Source of the DNA: JBGPJM01 sp041485385
GTDB taxonomy: Bacteria; Planctomycetota; Phycisphaerae; Phycisphaerales; UBA1924
NCBI GenBank assembly: GCA_041485385.1
Contig: JBGPJM010000001.1
Location: forward strand, 1-64,000
DNA length: 64,000 nt
Reading direction: 5' to 3'
Shown piece by piece: positions 16,240-24,888 of the stretch. Both the position numbers and the translations under genes were made by a program. The notes beneath the pieces were generated by a model. That model saw only the letters and a program-made list of their open reading frames with translations. It was not told the DNA's origin and did no database searches. Position 1 is the stretch's first letter; every line of letters starts with the position of its first letter.

Positions 16240-17448
16240 CTACGGGCAGGGAGCGAAGAACGCACCGAGGAAGTCGAAGAAATCCTGGGAGTTGATGATC
16301 GAGTCGTGGTTGAAGTCGGCGCTCGGGTTACCGGCAAAGAAGGCGGCGAGGAAGTCGAAGAAGTCGCCTGAGTTCGCGATGCCGTCTTGGTTGAAATCCG
16401 CCGCGCAGAAGAGCGGCCGCGTCCAGAGCAGGGCTTCGGTGTAACCCGTCAGCGAGTTGGTGCCGAAGCCCGCGACATAGAGGTTCGTGCCATCGCTGGA
16501 AAGCCCCGATGCTCGACTCTCCGTGAACCCGGCGGGGAGGAAAACGTGGAGATCGACCCAGGAGTCCGCCGTGCCGCTCCACAGGCTGGCGTGGGCCGCG
16601 CCGCCCACAAATGCACTCCCCGCCTGCTGCCCGCCGCTGATGGCAATGGCGTAGGAACTGGTCAAGCCCGCCGGGCCGAGACTGACCCACGAGTCCGCCG
16701 TGCCGCTCCACAGGCTGGCGACGGTCACGCTGCCGCCGTCCCAGGCATACCCCACCTGCTGCCCGCCGCTGCCGCCAAAGACTTCGGACCACACCGCGCC
16801 CGCCGGGTTGAGATCGACCCACGAGTCCGCCGTCCCGCTCCACAGGCTGGCGTGGTAATCGGCAAAGTCGCCCACAGCGGCATACCCCGCCTGCCGCCCG
16901 CCGCTGGCGACCCGGGCCATGGACTCGTATTCGCCCGCCGGGTGGAGATCGACCCACGAGGCCGCCGTCCCGCTCCACAGGCTGGCGCGGTACTGGTCAT
17001 CCACAGAGACATACCCCACCTGCTGCCCGTCGCCGACGCCAAGGGCTTCGGACTCCGGCGATCCCGCCGGGTTGAGATCGACCCACGAGGCCGCCGTGCC
17101 GCTCCACAGGCTAGCGCGGACCGCGCCGTCCACAATGGCAACCCCCACCTGCTGCCCGCCGCTGGCCGCGGTGGCAAAGGACAACGCCGAGCCGGCCGGG
17201 TTGAGATCGACCCACGAGGCCGCCGTGCCGCTCCACAGGCTGGCGCGGTACACGCCGCCCACGGTGGCACCTCCCGCCTGCTGACCGCCGCTGGCGGCAC
17301 GGGCATCGCAGTGCGTCGAGCCCGCCGGGTTAAGTCTGGCCACGGTCCACTGGGCGTGGGCCGTTGAGGCGAGCATGACACTCGCGAGCGCAGGCAGCGC
17401 TGCCATGATGGTGTTTCGGATGGTATTTCGAATGTATGTCACGTTCAT
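16240..17448 (-). CDS. Secreted 43-residue-repeat protein with GC-type dockerin tail
   Basis: This 402-residue exported protein has a signal peptide at 1-33 (MLASTAHAQ). Residues about 45-310 carry six or seven tandem copies of a ~43-residue unit with the consensus ASLWSGTAxSWVDLNPAG followed by SGGQQVGxAxVxG, a HAF-like motif expected to form a beta-propeller. Units are nearly identical in DNA (period about 130 bp, 16551-17290), pointing to recent expansion. The tail ADFNQDGIANSGDFFDFLAA / [20 protein letters not shown] is the GC-dockerin pair, ending PCP rather than GC. GGAGG lies just upstream of the ATG at 17448. The function is unknown, presumably a surface protein. Confidence 0.8.
   Translation of the reverse strand: MNVTYIRNTIRNTIMAALPALASVMLASTAHAQWTVARLNPAGSTHCDARAASGGQQAGGATVGGVYRASLWSGTAASWVDLNPAGSALSFATAASGGQQVGVAIVDGAVRASLWSGTAASWVDLNPAGSPESEALGVGDGQQVGYVSVDDQYRASLWSGTAASWVDLHPAGEYESMARVASGGRQAGYAAVGDFADYHASLWSGTADSWVDLNPAGAVWSEVFGGSGGQQVGYAWDGGSVTVASLWSGTADSWVSLGPAGLTSSYAIAISGGQQAGSAFVGGAAHASLWSGTADSWVDLHVFLPAGFTESRASGLSSDGTNLYVAGFGTNSLTGYTEALLWTRPLFCAADFNQDGIANSGDFFDFLAAFFAGNPSADFNHDSIINSQDFFDFLGAFFAPCP
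16551..17290 (-). repeat. Tandem ~130-bp coding repeats
   Basis: GACCCACGAG(T/G)CCGCCGTGCC and CTCCACAGGCTGGCG recur near 16555, 16685, 16817, 16951, 17082 and 17210. The repeat unit is one 43-44 residue HAF-like blade of the overlapping gene. Confidence 0.8.
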
Positions 17449-17540
17449 TACTCCTCCAGGCTTGTTGTTCCGTCCCGGGACCATGCCATTTTCTCGCGAT
17501 CAACTGCCGAGGTGTCGCACAATCGCGCTCTTGCGCTTGA

Positions 17541-17606
17541 CTTGGCATTCTGTTCACCTCACGAAGAGCCGACATGACACGTGTGATTCCCGCCCGGCTA
17601 CGCCGC
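17541..17606 (-). repeat. Duplicated leader (copy 2) upstream of the 43-residue-repeat gene
   Basis: About 65 bp, near-identical to 16119-16185. It lies about 95 nt upstream of the start at 17448, not adjacent to it, so a short leader ORF starting MPSQ could be translated from the copied ribosome site. The rest of the 17449-17880 gap shows no other gene. Confidence 0.75.
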
Positions 17607-17880
17607 CGGAACGTTCAGACTCCAGCATGACTCCGTTCCGTGCGGCCGCCCGGACGACATTGCCGACCACGAACGTGGGCGGCGCCCCTTGCCAGGAGCG
17701 CGGGGCGAGCAAGCAGGTTCGATGCTCACGCATCGAATGGCGGTGGACACCAGGACGCGGATCGCCGCAGTGTGTCTGTCACACTCCTACAGGCGACGCC
17801 GGCGATGGCGGGGGATCAAACAACGTCAAGATCGTCGCCTGATTGGAGATATTTCTCCCGTCAGGTCGAGCTGTGCCGGC

Positions 17881-20800
17881 TCACGGCATCGGCAACTTGG
17901 ACCGCCACTGGGCGGCCTTGAGGGCGTGTCCCTGCTCCGGGTCGGACCGGTCCCAAGCTTCGTAGAACGCGGCGAGGCGCTCGATGGAGGCGTTGAGCTG
18001 CGGGCTGGCGGGCGGGGCATCGCCGGCGTCGGCTGGGGGCGCCAACCGTTCGCACGCTTCGACGAGCAGGGCCTCGGCCTGGGGCATCTCGGCTCGGGCC
18101 GTGCGATACTCGGCGAGGTTGAACAGATCGCGGGTGATATCCGGATGGCTGCGCGGCTGGAGGCGTCGGCGCATGCCCAGAGCTTCCTCGAATTGGGCCA
18201 GGGCCAGCTCGTCCTTCCCGAGAGCCCGGAGACAACCCGCCACACCCGCGAGGCTCTGGGCCGTGTCCACCTGATCTCCGGGCGCGATTCGCCGGCGCAT
18301 CGCCAGGGCCTGCTCGTATCGGCCCAGGGCCTCCGCCGGTTCTCTCATCGATTCGTAGCAGGCGCCGATGTGTTCGAGAGTCGATGCGGCGTCGGCGCTG
18401 TCGGGGCTGGCGAGGTGCTGGAAGATCTCGAGGGCATGCTCGTGTGCCTCGATCGCCTTCGACGGGTTCTTAAGTTTCGTCAGACAGTCGGCCATCCGGT
18501 TGGTCATCTGGGCCGTGTGGATGCGGTAGGGCTCGCCGAGACGTTGGGCGATGTCGCGTGCCTCGGTGAATCGGTCGAGCGCGTCCTGGAAGTGTTCGAG
18601 GGACAGCAGGCACAAGGCGGTGTTCATCAGGTCGTAGGAGATGTTGATGTGGTCGCCGTCGTAGTAGCCGCGCCAGAACGTCAGCGCCTGGTCGTACTTG
18701 TCGAACCCATCCTGGAAGCTGCCCATGCCCTGGAAGCAGTAGCCCATGCAGTCGAATGTCGCGGCTTCCCGCTCGCTCCTGCCGGGCCAGGCGCGGTGGC
18801 ACAACTCCAGGGCGGTCCGGTACTTGGCCATCGCGTCGTCCCGCCGGTTGAACGCCTCGAGGGTTCTGCCAAGTTCGAAGAGGCTTGTGATCGCGGCGCG
18901 AGGGTCCTGCTCGACCAGGCGTGCCCGCATCGCCGCGCCGGCCTCGAGGCTCTCGATCGCCTTGTCTTCGCGACCCAGGCGCCTGTAGACGGCGCCGAGC
19001 TCTGTCAAGCCTTCTGCAACCCATGGATCATCTCCGGGGCGTGCGCTCTTGCGCCTGGCCAACTCCTGCTGCATCATGAGCAGCGCCTCGTCGGGGCTGC
19101 CCAGTGCGATGAGGCTTCTGGACTCCTGGTGCAGCATCAACGTGGTGTTCAGGCTGGGACCGGGACAGAAGAGCTGTTGCATGCAGCGGGCGGCGTGCGA
19201 CGTTGCCAGGGACTCGTCGTATTGACGATTGCTCCACAGGCAGATCGCTTGATTGGAGAGCGCTGCCGCGAGGTTCAGGTTTCCACCCGGGAACAGACGA
19301 TGGAACATGGAAACGGCCACTTCGTACTCGACCAGCGCGTCGGCTGTTCGCGTGAGATCTTTGAGGCAGTCGGCCACGACCCTATGGCCCTGCGCGACAG
19401 CCGCGTGATCCCCGGGGTGGAGGCGTTGCGCCATCGCGAGAGCCTCGCTGTAGAGCGGAAGCGCCTGGTTGGGCGGGACGCACCAGCCGATGGCTTCCAG
19501 ACTCTTCACGATGCGATCATCGTCGCCTGTGCATTCGCGCCGTCGGATCTCGAGCGAGCGCCGCAGCAGCGGGAGCGCCTCACCGGACATCTCGCGGGAA
19601 CGGAGCACGAGGCCCAGCTCGTACATCACGCCGGCGGCCTCCAAACTTCCGGGACCATCGCCGGCGCTGGCGAGCTCCAGAGCCCGGCGGAGCATCCGGT
19701 CGGACCTCTCCCACTCGGCGATGCCCCGGTACACGCTGCCGATCATGAACCGGAGCCGCCATTCTTCCTCCGGCGCCGCGGAGAGTTCCCCGGCATCAAT
19801 GCGGGCGGCGGCGGCGTCCATCATCTCCTGCAACATCCTGGTGTCGCGCCCGAGAGCCACCGACGGGCCGACGCCGGCAAACACCTCCCCCATGAACTGC
19901 CCGACCCCTTCGGCGCGGTGACGCGCGGCCGCCTCCTTGACGAGCGCCGCCTCTTTGGCGTCGTTCTTGTATTTCGCCTGCACGAGGCCGTACGTCGCCA
20001 GCCCCAGCCCCAGCACCAGCGCGCCAAGCACCGCGGAACCCGCGAGGAAGACGCCGAGGTTCCGCCGCACCAGCTTTCCCAGCCGGTACACGGTGCTGGG
20101 AGGGCCGGCCAGCACCGGCTCGTCGCACAGGTACCGCTGCACCTCCATCGCCAGACCGTTGGCCGTCTCGTAGCGGCGGGTGCGGTCCTTCTCCAGGCAC
20201 TTCATCACGATCCAGTCCAGCTCGCCGCGCACCAGCCTGCCGATCCTTGAAGGCTCCGTCCGGCGATTCGTCGCCACCCGCGCGAGCGCATCTCCCAACG
20301 TGCTCAGGCGCGTGCTGGGAGTAGGTGGCTCCTCCTCCCGGATCATCCGCTGCATCTCCGCCCACGCCGCGGAACGGAGCCGCTTGGGGTCCAGCGGCGT
20401 CGTCCCGGTGAGCAGTTCGTACAACAGCACTCCCAGGCTGAAGATGTCGCTGCGCGTGTCGATGTCCACGCCGGTCATCTCCGCCTGCTCCGGGCTCATG
20501 TACTCGGGCGTGCCGATGAGCTGGCGGTGCTCGGTGAAGAGCGTCTTCTCCGTGAGGCGTGCGGAGGTCGCCTTGGCGATCCCGAAGTCGATCACCTTCG
20601 GGATCGGCTTGCCGTCGGACACGGTTACCAGCACGTTGCCCGGCTTGATGTCCCGGTGGATGACCCCTTTCTGGTGCGAGTGCTGCACGGCGTTGCACAC
20701 CTGCGCGAACAGCTCCAGGCGCTCGCGGGTGCTGAGGCTGTTCGTATCGCAATACTCCGTCACCGGCTCTCCGCGCACCAGCTCCATCACGAAATAGGGG

Positions 20801-21297
20801 CGCCCCGTAGGCGTCGCTCCGGCATCAAGAACCCTGGCAATATTCGGGTGGTCCATGAGGGCCAGGGCCTGGCGCTCCTGCTCGAAGCGGGCGACGACCT
20901 GCCCGGTGTCCATCCCCAGCTTGATGATCTTCAGCGCCACCCGCCGCCGTACGGGCTGCTCCTGTTCCGCCAGGAAAACGGCTCCGAAGCCGCCCTCCCC
21001 GATGAGCTGGAGCAGCTTGTAGGGTCCGATCCGGGCGCCGGGCCCCTCTCTGAGCGGCCCCATGGCGGTCGACGTCGACAGCTCGGATCCTTCACCAGCC
21101 GGCAGCGCGTTCCCCGCCGTCGGCGAGGCCATGAAGTCTCCCGCCCTTGCCCCGGCCGCCAGCAACCCCAGCACGCGCTGCAGGAGTTCGGCGTCGTTCG
21201 CGCACTCGGCGCGCACAAACGCCTCTCTCGCCCCCGGCGGTTGCTCCATCGCCTCGCCGAAGATCCGCTCCATTTGCCGCAGCTTGGTCCCGGCCAT
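17881..21297 (-). CDS. Ser/Thr protein kinase with TPR-rich C-terminal region (first sigma/kinase unit)
   Basis: This 1138-residue membrane-anchored kinase has the catalytic domain at about 91-360: glycine loop [14 protein letters not shown] (99-112), VALKIIKLG (Lys123), [18 protein letters not shown] and PEYMSPEQ. A transmembrane helix follows (about 415-435, [20 protein letters not shown]), then about 650 residues of TPR-like helical pairs, a common planctomycete layout in which the outside portion senses or binds a partner. The N-terminal ~85 residues resemble the KI/PknB-like leader seen in the second kinase. It starts 10 nt after the ECF sigma stop, so sigma and kinase are co-transcribed and probably one signalling unit. 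Confidence 0.9.
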   Translation of the reverse strand: MAGTKLRQMERIFGEAMEQPPGAREAFVRAECANDAELLQRVLGLLAAGARAGDFMASPTAGNALPAGEGSELSTSTAMGPLREGPGARIGPYKLLQLIGEGGFGAVFLAEQEQPVRRRVALKIIKLGMDTGQVVARFEQERQALALMDHPNIARVLDAGATPTGRPYFVMELVRGEPVTEYCDTNSLSTRERLELFAQVCNAVQHSHQKGVIHRDIKPGNVLVTVSDGKPIPKVIDFGIAKATSARLTEKTLFTEHRQLIGTPEYMSPEQAEMTGVDIDTRSDIFSLGVLLYELLTGTTPLDPKRLRSAAWAEMQRMIREEEPPTPSTRLSTLGDALARVATNRRTEPSRIGRLVRGELDWIVMKCLEKDRTRRYETANGLAMEVQRYLCDEPVLAGPPSTVYRLGKLVRRNLGVFLAGSAVLGALVLGLGLATYGLVQAKYKNDAKEAALVKEAAARHRAEGVGQFMGEVFAGVGPSVALGRDTRMLQEMMDAAAARIDAGELSAAPEEEWRLRFMIGSVYRGIAEWERSDRMLRRALELASAGDGPGSLEAAGVMYELGLVLRSREMSGEALPLLRRSLEIRRRECTGDDDRIVKSLEAIGWCVPPNQALPLYSEALAMAQRLHPGDHAAVAQGHRVVADCLKDLTRTADALVEYEVAVSMFHRLFPGGNLNLAAALSNQAICLWSNRQYDESLATSHAARCMQQLFCPGPSLNTTLMLHQESRSLIALGSPDEALLMMQQELARRKSARPGDDPWVAEGLTELGAVYRRLGREDKAIESLEAGAAMRARLVEQDPRAAITSLFELGRTLEAFNRRDDAMAKYRTALELCHRAWPGRSEREAATFDCMGYCFQGMGSFQDGFDKYDQALTFWRGYYDGDHINISYDLMNTALCLLSLEHFQDALDRFTEARDIAQRLGEPYRIHTAQMTNRMADCLTKLKNPSKAIEAHEHALEIFQHLASPDSADAASTLEHIGACYESMREPAEALGRYEQALAMRRRIAPGDQVDTAQSLAGVAGCLRALGKDELALAQFEEALGMRRRLQPRSHPDITRDLFNLAEYRTARAEMPQAEALLVEACERLAPPADAGDAPPASPQLNASIERLAAFYEAWDRSDPEQGHALKAAQWRSKLPMP

Positions 21298-21307
21298 GGC
21301 CGCCCTT

Positions 21308-21922
21308 CTAGGACTCCCCCGCGTCGCGCTCGGCGCCCTCCTGGTCTCCCAACTCCTGGAACAGCAACGCCCGCGCGAACGCCCACCGCCGCTTCACCGT
21401 CGCCGGCGACAACCCAAGCGCCGCCGCGGTCGTTTCCACGTCCAGGCCGGCATAGAACCGCAGCCGTACCACCCATGCCAGCTCGGTGTCCTGCATCTCC
21501 AGGCGACGCACCGCCTCGTCGAGGCTCAGGATCGCGTCGGAATCCAGCTCCGCGGCCAGGTCCACCACACACAACGGCACGCGACGCGCCGGGGATCCAT
21601 GACTGTCGCCGCCCCGTTTCATCCGCCCGCGCGCTCGCGCATGCTCGATCAGGATTCGGCGCATCGCCTCGGCGGCGGCCGTGTAAAAATGAGCCCTGCC
21701 CGACCACTGGGGCTCGCCGCCGCCGACCAGGCGCAGATAGGCCTCGTGGACCAGCGCGGTGGCCTGCAGCGTGTGGCCCGCACGCTCCTGCGCCATCCGC
21801 TCCTGGGCAATGGCACGGAGCTGACCATACACGAGCGGGAGAAGGTCGGCTGCGGCCTGGACATCACCCCCCGCGACCCGTTGCAGCAGCCGCGTTGCCG
21901 GTGTAGTTGAGTTCCCGGGCAT
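21308..21922 (-). CDS. ECF-type RNA polymerase sigma factor (planctomycete TIGR02999-like)
   Basis: This 204-residue sigma factor has region 2 at about 15-90, with [34 protein letters not shown] and [20 protein letters not shown]. Region 4 (about 130-190) carries the helix-turn-helix [20 protein letters not shown]. This sequence type is the expanded ECF family of planctomycetes that pairs with Ser/Thr kinases. No Shine-Dalgarno is seen; TATGCT is exactly 6 nt before the ATG, suggesting a leaderless transcript. The kinase follows 10 nt downstream. No anti-sigma gene is present, so phosphorylation by the kinase may control it (inference). Confidence 0.9.
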   Translation of the reverse strand: MPGNSTTPATRLLQRVAGGDVQAAADLLPLVYGQLRAIAQERMAQERAGHTLQATALVHEAYLRLVGGGEPQWSGRAHFYTAAAEAMRRILIEHARARGRMKRGGDSHGSPARRVPLCVVDLAAELDSDAILSLDEAVRRLEMQDTELAWVVRLRFYAGLDVETTAAALGLSPATVKRRWAFARALLFQELGDQEGAERDAGES

Positions 21923-22121
21923 GCAGGCAGCATAGGGCCCCGCACGCTTCGAATGCGTCGGCCGCCAACGGCGCGATGAACTTCGGCCGGGAGTCGCCGT
22001 GCATCTCGCGGCACTCGTCGTAGATGACGACGTGGCCGCTGGTCGGGGGCGAGCCGGTCGGAACGTTCAGAACCTCGTGGTTCGTCCACCGAACATGCCC
22101 AAAAACGTCCGAAAACCGCAT
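21864..22121 (-). CDS. Hypothetical 85-residue protein overlapping the sigma gene start
   Basis: This open frame starts MRFSDVFGHVRWTNHEVLNV, shows strong G/C bias at third codon positions up to about 21940, and ends 59 nt inside the sigma factor gene in another frame. It contains VVIYDECREMHGDSRPKF and three Cys near the C-terminus. TAATAC immediately precedes the ATG and could be a -10 element. I recognise no family. Third-position bias is the only support, so it might be noncoding; if real, it would sit first in the sigma/kinase unit. Confidence 0.35.
   Translation of the reverse strand: MRFSDVFGHVRWTNHEVLNVPTGSPPTSGHVVIYDECREMHGDSRPKFIAPLAADAFEACGALCCLHARELNYTGNAAAATGRGG
21929..21934 (-). 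promoter_or_regulatory. -10-like TATGCT, 6 nt before ECF sigma ATG (leaderless)
   Basis: TATGCT-GCCTGC-ATG on the minus strand. It matches TANNNT-N6-ATG seen at five other gene starts lacking a Shine-Dalgarno. Confidence 0.5.
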
Positions 22122-22265
22122 GGTATTACCCGATTCGGGCGCGCAGGAAGGGCCCACCCCCATCCCATATCCCGCATTCCGCAAGGTCTCCCTGAAGTCC
22201 CCCGGCCTCCCGGCCGATCCCCTCGGGTTGCTCGACACGCAGCACCTCAAGCCCCGGAGCCTCAC

Positions 22266-22691
22266 ATGACCAGCCTCTTGACCCTCGCGCAGAATGCCGC
22301 CTCGTCGGGCGGCAGCCCCGTCGTCCTCGTCATCCAGCTCGCCGTCGTCATCCTGACGATCGCGGGCCTGTGGAAGGTTTTCGAGAAGGCCGGCCAGCCC
22401 GGATGGGCCGCGATCGTCCCGGTCTATAACCTGTTTATTCTCTGCAAACTGGCCGGCAAACCCGCCTGGTGGGTGGTGCTGTTCCTCGTCCCCGTCGTGA
22501 ACCTGATCGCGCTGGCGGTGGTCTCGATGGAGGTCGCCAAGGCCTTCGGCAAGACCGCCGCGTTCGGCGTCGGCCTCTTCCTGCTGGGCTTCATCTTCTA
22601 CCCCATGCTGGCCTTCACCGATGCGCAGTACCGGGCGCCGGGCGCGCCGGCGAGTCCCGCGGCCGATGCCCGCACCCGTGCGGCGGCCTGA
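22266..22691 (+). CDS. DUF5684-like membrane protein
   Basis: This 141-residue protein has four hydrophobic segments (about 20-38, 45-62, 67-85, 92-112). The pattern VFEKAGQPGWAAIVPVYNLF, LAGKPAWWVVLFLVPVVNLI is typical of the DUF5684 / signal-peptidase-linked membrane domain. GGAG lies 6 nt before the ATG. The C-terminal tail is Ala/Pro-rich. The function is not established; related domains occur fused to or beside signal peptidase I. It is transcribed divergently from the sigma/kinase unit and converges on the DUF1080 gene with 25 nt between stops. Confidence 0.75.
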   Translation: MTSLLTLAQNAASSGGSPVVLVIQLAVVILTIAGLWKVFEKAGQPGWAAIVPVYNLFILCKLAGKPAWWVVLFLVPVVNLIALAVVSMEVAKAFGKTAAFGVGLFLLGFIFYPMLAFTDAQYRAPGAPASPAADARTRAAA

Positions 22692-22716
22692 AAAGGGCCT
22701 GAAAAAGCCGGCCGGA

Positions 22717-24024
22717 TCACTCCAGCGGCGCCAGGCGCACGCTGCGGAACTGGATCTCCGCGCCCTCGCTCTGCAGGCAGATCTTCCCGGCCACTTCTTC
22801 GACATCGGTCGCGCGATTCAGCTCCTCGCCGTTGACCTTCAGGATGATCTGGCCGTGGTTGACGATGATCTCGTACTCGTTCCACTCGCCGATCGGGCGC
22901 TCGGCGCCGTGCGTTTTCTTCGTGTTCCGGCCGCTCGTGCGAGACCTGTCTGCGGTCATCCTGACCTCGTCGATGTTCCAGAAATCCCCGGCGTTTCCTG
23001 ATTCAAGCTGGGCCTCGACGCTCTTGGGCCACACCTTGTCGGCCCCCACCATCCGCAGGAGCACGCCGCTGTTCCCGGCCTGCCTGGTGACCGGGTTGAA
23101 CCGCCACTCGACCTTGAGCACGAAGTTCCTGTAGTCCTTCTCGGTGCGGATGTAGCCGATCGGGTTGCCCTTGCAGATGAGGATCCCGTCCTTCACGCTC
23201 CAGACGTCCTCGGGCTTCATCCCCGCCTTGGCCGCCTCCGGGACGATGGCCACCCACCCGGTCAGGTCCTTGCCGTTGTACAGCTTCATTTCACCCGGGA
23301 GCGGCGCGCCGAGGTCGCGGATCCGGACGTCCGTGTAGGAAATCTCGCCGTCATGTTCCTGAAGGGCGATGTGGCCGCGGGGCTGCACGCCGAAGCCCGG
23401 GTATTCCTTGAACTTGCTCGCGGCGATCTTCTCCAGCCACTCCTGCGTCGGCTTGCCGGCGTCGTCGGCGATGACGGCCTCGACGACCTGCTGGCCGTTG
23501 AGCCAGTGCTGGACGACGCCGTTGCGGAGGTAGATGCGTCCCTCGTTCCACTGGCCCGCGGGCATCATGGTCTTGCCCTCCGACGGGGAGAAGAGGTCAT
23601 AGAGGGCCGCGCAGGAGTGCGCATCGGTGGACTTGGCGCCGTAGGTGGCGTCCTCGAGGACCTGGTACTCGGGGCCGGTCTGCCAGGAGGCGTCGTGCTG
23701 CTCGGTGCAACGCCAGATGATGCCGCTGTTGGCCTTGGGGGCCATTTTGAAGCGGCAGGTGAGCTCGAAGTCGCCGAACTGCTCGGTGGTCATCAGGTCG
23801 CCACCGCCTGCGCCGGCGGTGGAGAGCACGCCCTCGGACAGCGCCCATCCCTTGGCGGGGAAGGCGGGCTGCTTGTAGGCGCGCCAGAGGGACTTGGCGT
23901 CGGGGCCGGTATAGAGCTTCCAGCCGGCGGCCTGATCGACCTTGGTGAGGGTGGGCTGCGCCGCCGCGGGCTGGGGGGCGGCGATGAGGGCGGCGACTGT
24001 CAACGGCAGGATGGTGGTGAGCAT
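22717..24024 (-). CDS. DUF1080 (3-keto-disaccharide hydrolase-like) tandem-domain protein
   Basis: This 435-residue exported protein has a signal peptide at 1-22 (AALIAAPQPAAAQ) and two concanavalin-like DUF1080 domains, about 35-220 (GDFELTCRFKMAPKANSGII, GPEYQVLED) and about 235-430 (DLTGWVAIVPEA, FVLKVEWRFNP, NSGVLLRM, EWNEYEIIVNHGQIILKVNG). The family is abundant in planctomycetes; some members hydrolyse 3-keto-glycosides. GGAGG lies 8 nt before the ATG at 24024; an ATG ten codons upstream is less likely. Each domain has the paired Glu/Asp surface typical of the fold, but I cannot assign catalytic residues. Confidence 0.85.
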   Translation of the reverse strand: MLTTILPLTVAALIAAPQPAAAQPTLTKVDQAAGWKLYTGPDAKSLWRAYKQPAFPAKGWALSEGVLSTAGAGGGDLMTTEQFGDFELTCRFKMAPKANSGIIWRCTEQHDASWQTGPEYQVLEDATYGAKSTDAHSCAALYDLFSPSEGKTMMPAGQWNEGRIYLRNGVVQHWLNGQQVVEAVIADDAGKPTQEWLEKIAASKFKEYPGFGVQPRGHIALQEHDGEISYTDVRIRDLGAPLPGEMKLYNGKDLTGWVAIVPEAAKAGMKPEDVWSVKDGILICKGNPIGYIRTEKDYRNFVLKVEWRFNPVTRQAGNSGVLLRMVGADKVWPKSVEAQLESGNAGDFWNIDEVRMTADRSRTSGRNTKKTHGAERPIGEWNEYEIIVNHGQIILKVNGEELNRATDVEEVAGKICLQSEGAEIQFRSVRLAPLE

Positions 24025-24123
24025 GGGCGTGGCCTCCGTGGGGTGGTTGGGCATTCTACGGGATCTGCCTCCGGCCCCGCTCCCTCCCCCGTCTGTCAGC
24101 GGCTCGCCGCCAAGGATCCCGGC

Positions 24124-24819
24124 ATGCCACTTACACCACACGTCGAGAAGCACTTCGCCGCGCCCGAGGCGGTCCGGGACGTCGTCATCGGGATGTCGGA
24201 TGGACTGACGGTGCCGTTTGCGCTGGCGGCCGGGCTCTCGGGGGCGATCGATTCCACGGCGGTGATCGTGACGGCGGGGCTGGCGGAGATCGCGGCGGGC
24301 TCGATCGCGATGGGCCTGGGCGGGTTCCTTGCGGCGCGCACCGATGCTCAGCATTACGAGGCCGAGCTGGCCCGCGAGCGCAGGGAGGTGAAGGAGGTGC
24401 CGGAGGTAGAGAAGAAAGAAGTCGCCGAGCTGCTGACCGGGTACGGCCTGACTGCCGAGCAGGCGGCGCCGGTCGTCGAGGCCTTGGCCGCCGACGAGGG
24501 GCGGTGGGTGGACTTCATGATGCGGTTCGAGCTGGGGCTGGAGCCGATCGAGCGGACGCGGGCGAGGAACAGCGCCCTGACGATCGCCGCGGCATATGTC
24601 GCGGGCGGGATGGTGCCGCTGACGCCGTACATGCTGGCGGGATCGGCGCGGAGCGCGACGTGGTGGTCGGTGGTGGTGACGCTTCTGGCGCTGCTGGTCT
24701 TCGGGTTCGTGAAGGCGCGGTTCACCGGGGCGCCGCCGCTGCGCGGGGCATTGCAGACGGTGCTGATCGGGGGTTTGGCGGCGGGGGCGGCGTTCGGGAT
24801 CGCGAAGCTGATCGGGTGA
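24124..24819 (+). CDS. VIT1/CCC1-family transporter
   Basis: This 231-residue membrane protein has the family hallmarks RDVVIGMSDGLTVPFALAAG in helix 1 and IAAGSIAMGLGGFLAARTDA in helix 2. An acidic cytoplasmic helical loop (about 75-150; EKKEVAELLTGYGL, VDFMMRFELGLE) resembles the metal-binding domain of VIT1, and three further helices follow. VIT/CCC1 proteins move Fe2+ or Mn2+ out of the cytosol. AAGGA lies 7 nt before the ATG. It is divergent from the DUF1080 gene (99 nt). The metal is inferred from the family only. Confidence 0.85.
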   Translation: MPLTPHVEKHFAAPEAVRDVVIGMSDGLTVPFALAAGLSGAIDSTAVIVTAGLAEIAAGSIAMGLGGFLAARTDAQHYEAELARERREVKEVPEVEKKEVAELLTGYGLTAEQAAPVVEALAADEGRWVDFMMRFELGLEPIERTRARNSALTIAAAYVAGGMVPLTPYMLAGSARSATWWSVVVTLLALLVFGFVKARFTGAPPLRGALQTVLIGGLAAGAAFGIAKLIG

Positions 24820-24876
24820 GCGGAGGGCGGCGGGCGGTGCGTGTCCGAGCGGTGCAGCCGCGGACTTGACAGCCTG

Positions 24877-24882
24877 TATCCT
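24877..24882 (+). promoter_or_regulatory. -10-like TATCCT, 6 nt before S41 protease ATG (leaderless)
   Basis: TATCCT-GAACAT-ATG at 24877-24891. No Shine-Dalgarno sequence precedes the ATG. It fits the shared TANNNT-N6-ATG pattern. Confidence 0.5.
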
Positions 24883-24888
24883 GAACAT

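Noticed and set aside
24866..24871. TTGACA as a -35 box for the S41 gene
   Set aside because: Only 5 nt separate it from TATCCT, far too short for sigma-70 spacing; the leaderless -10 alone is more consistent.
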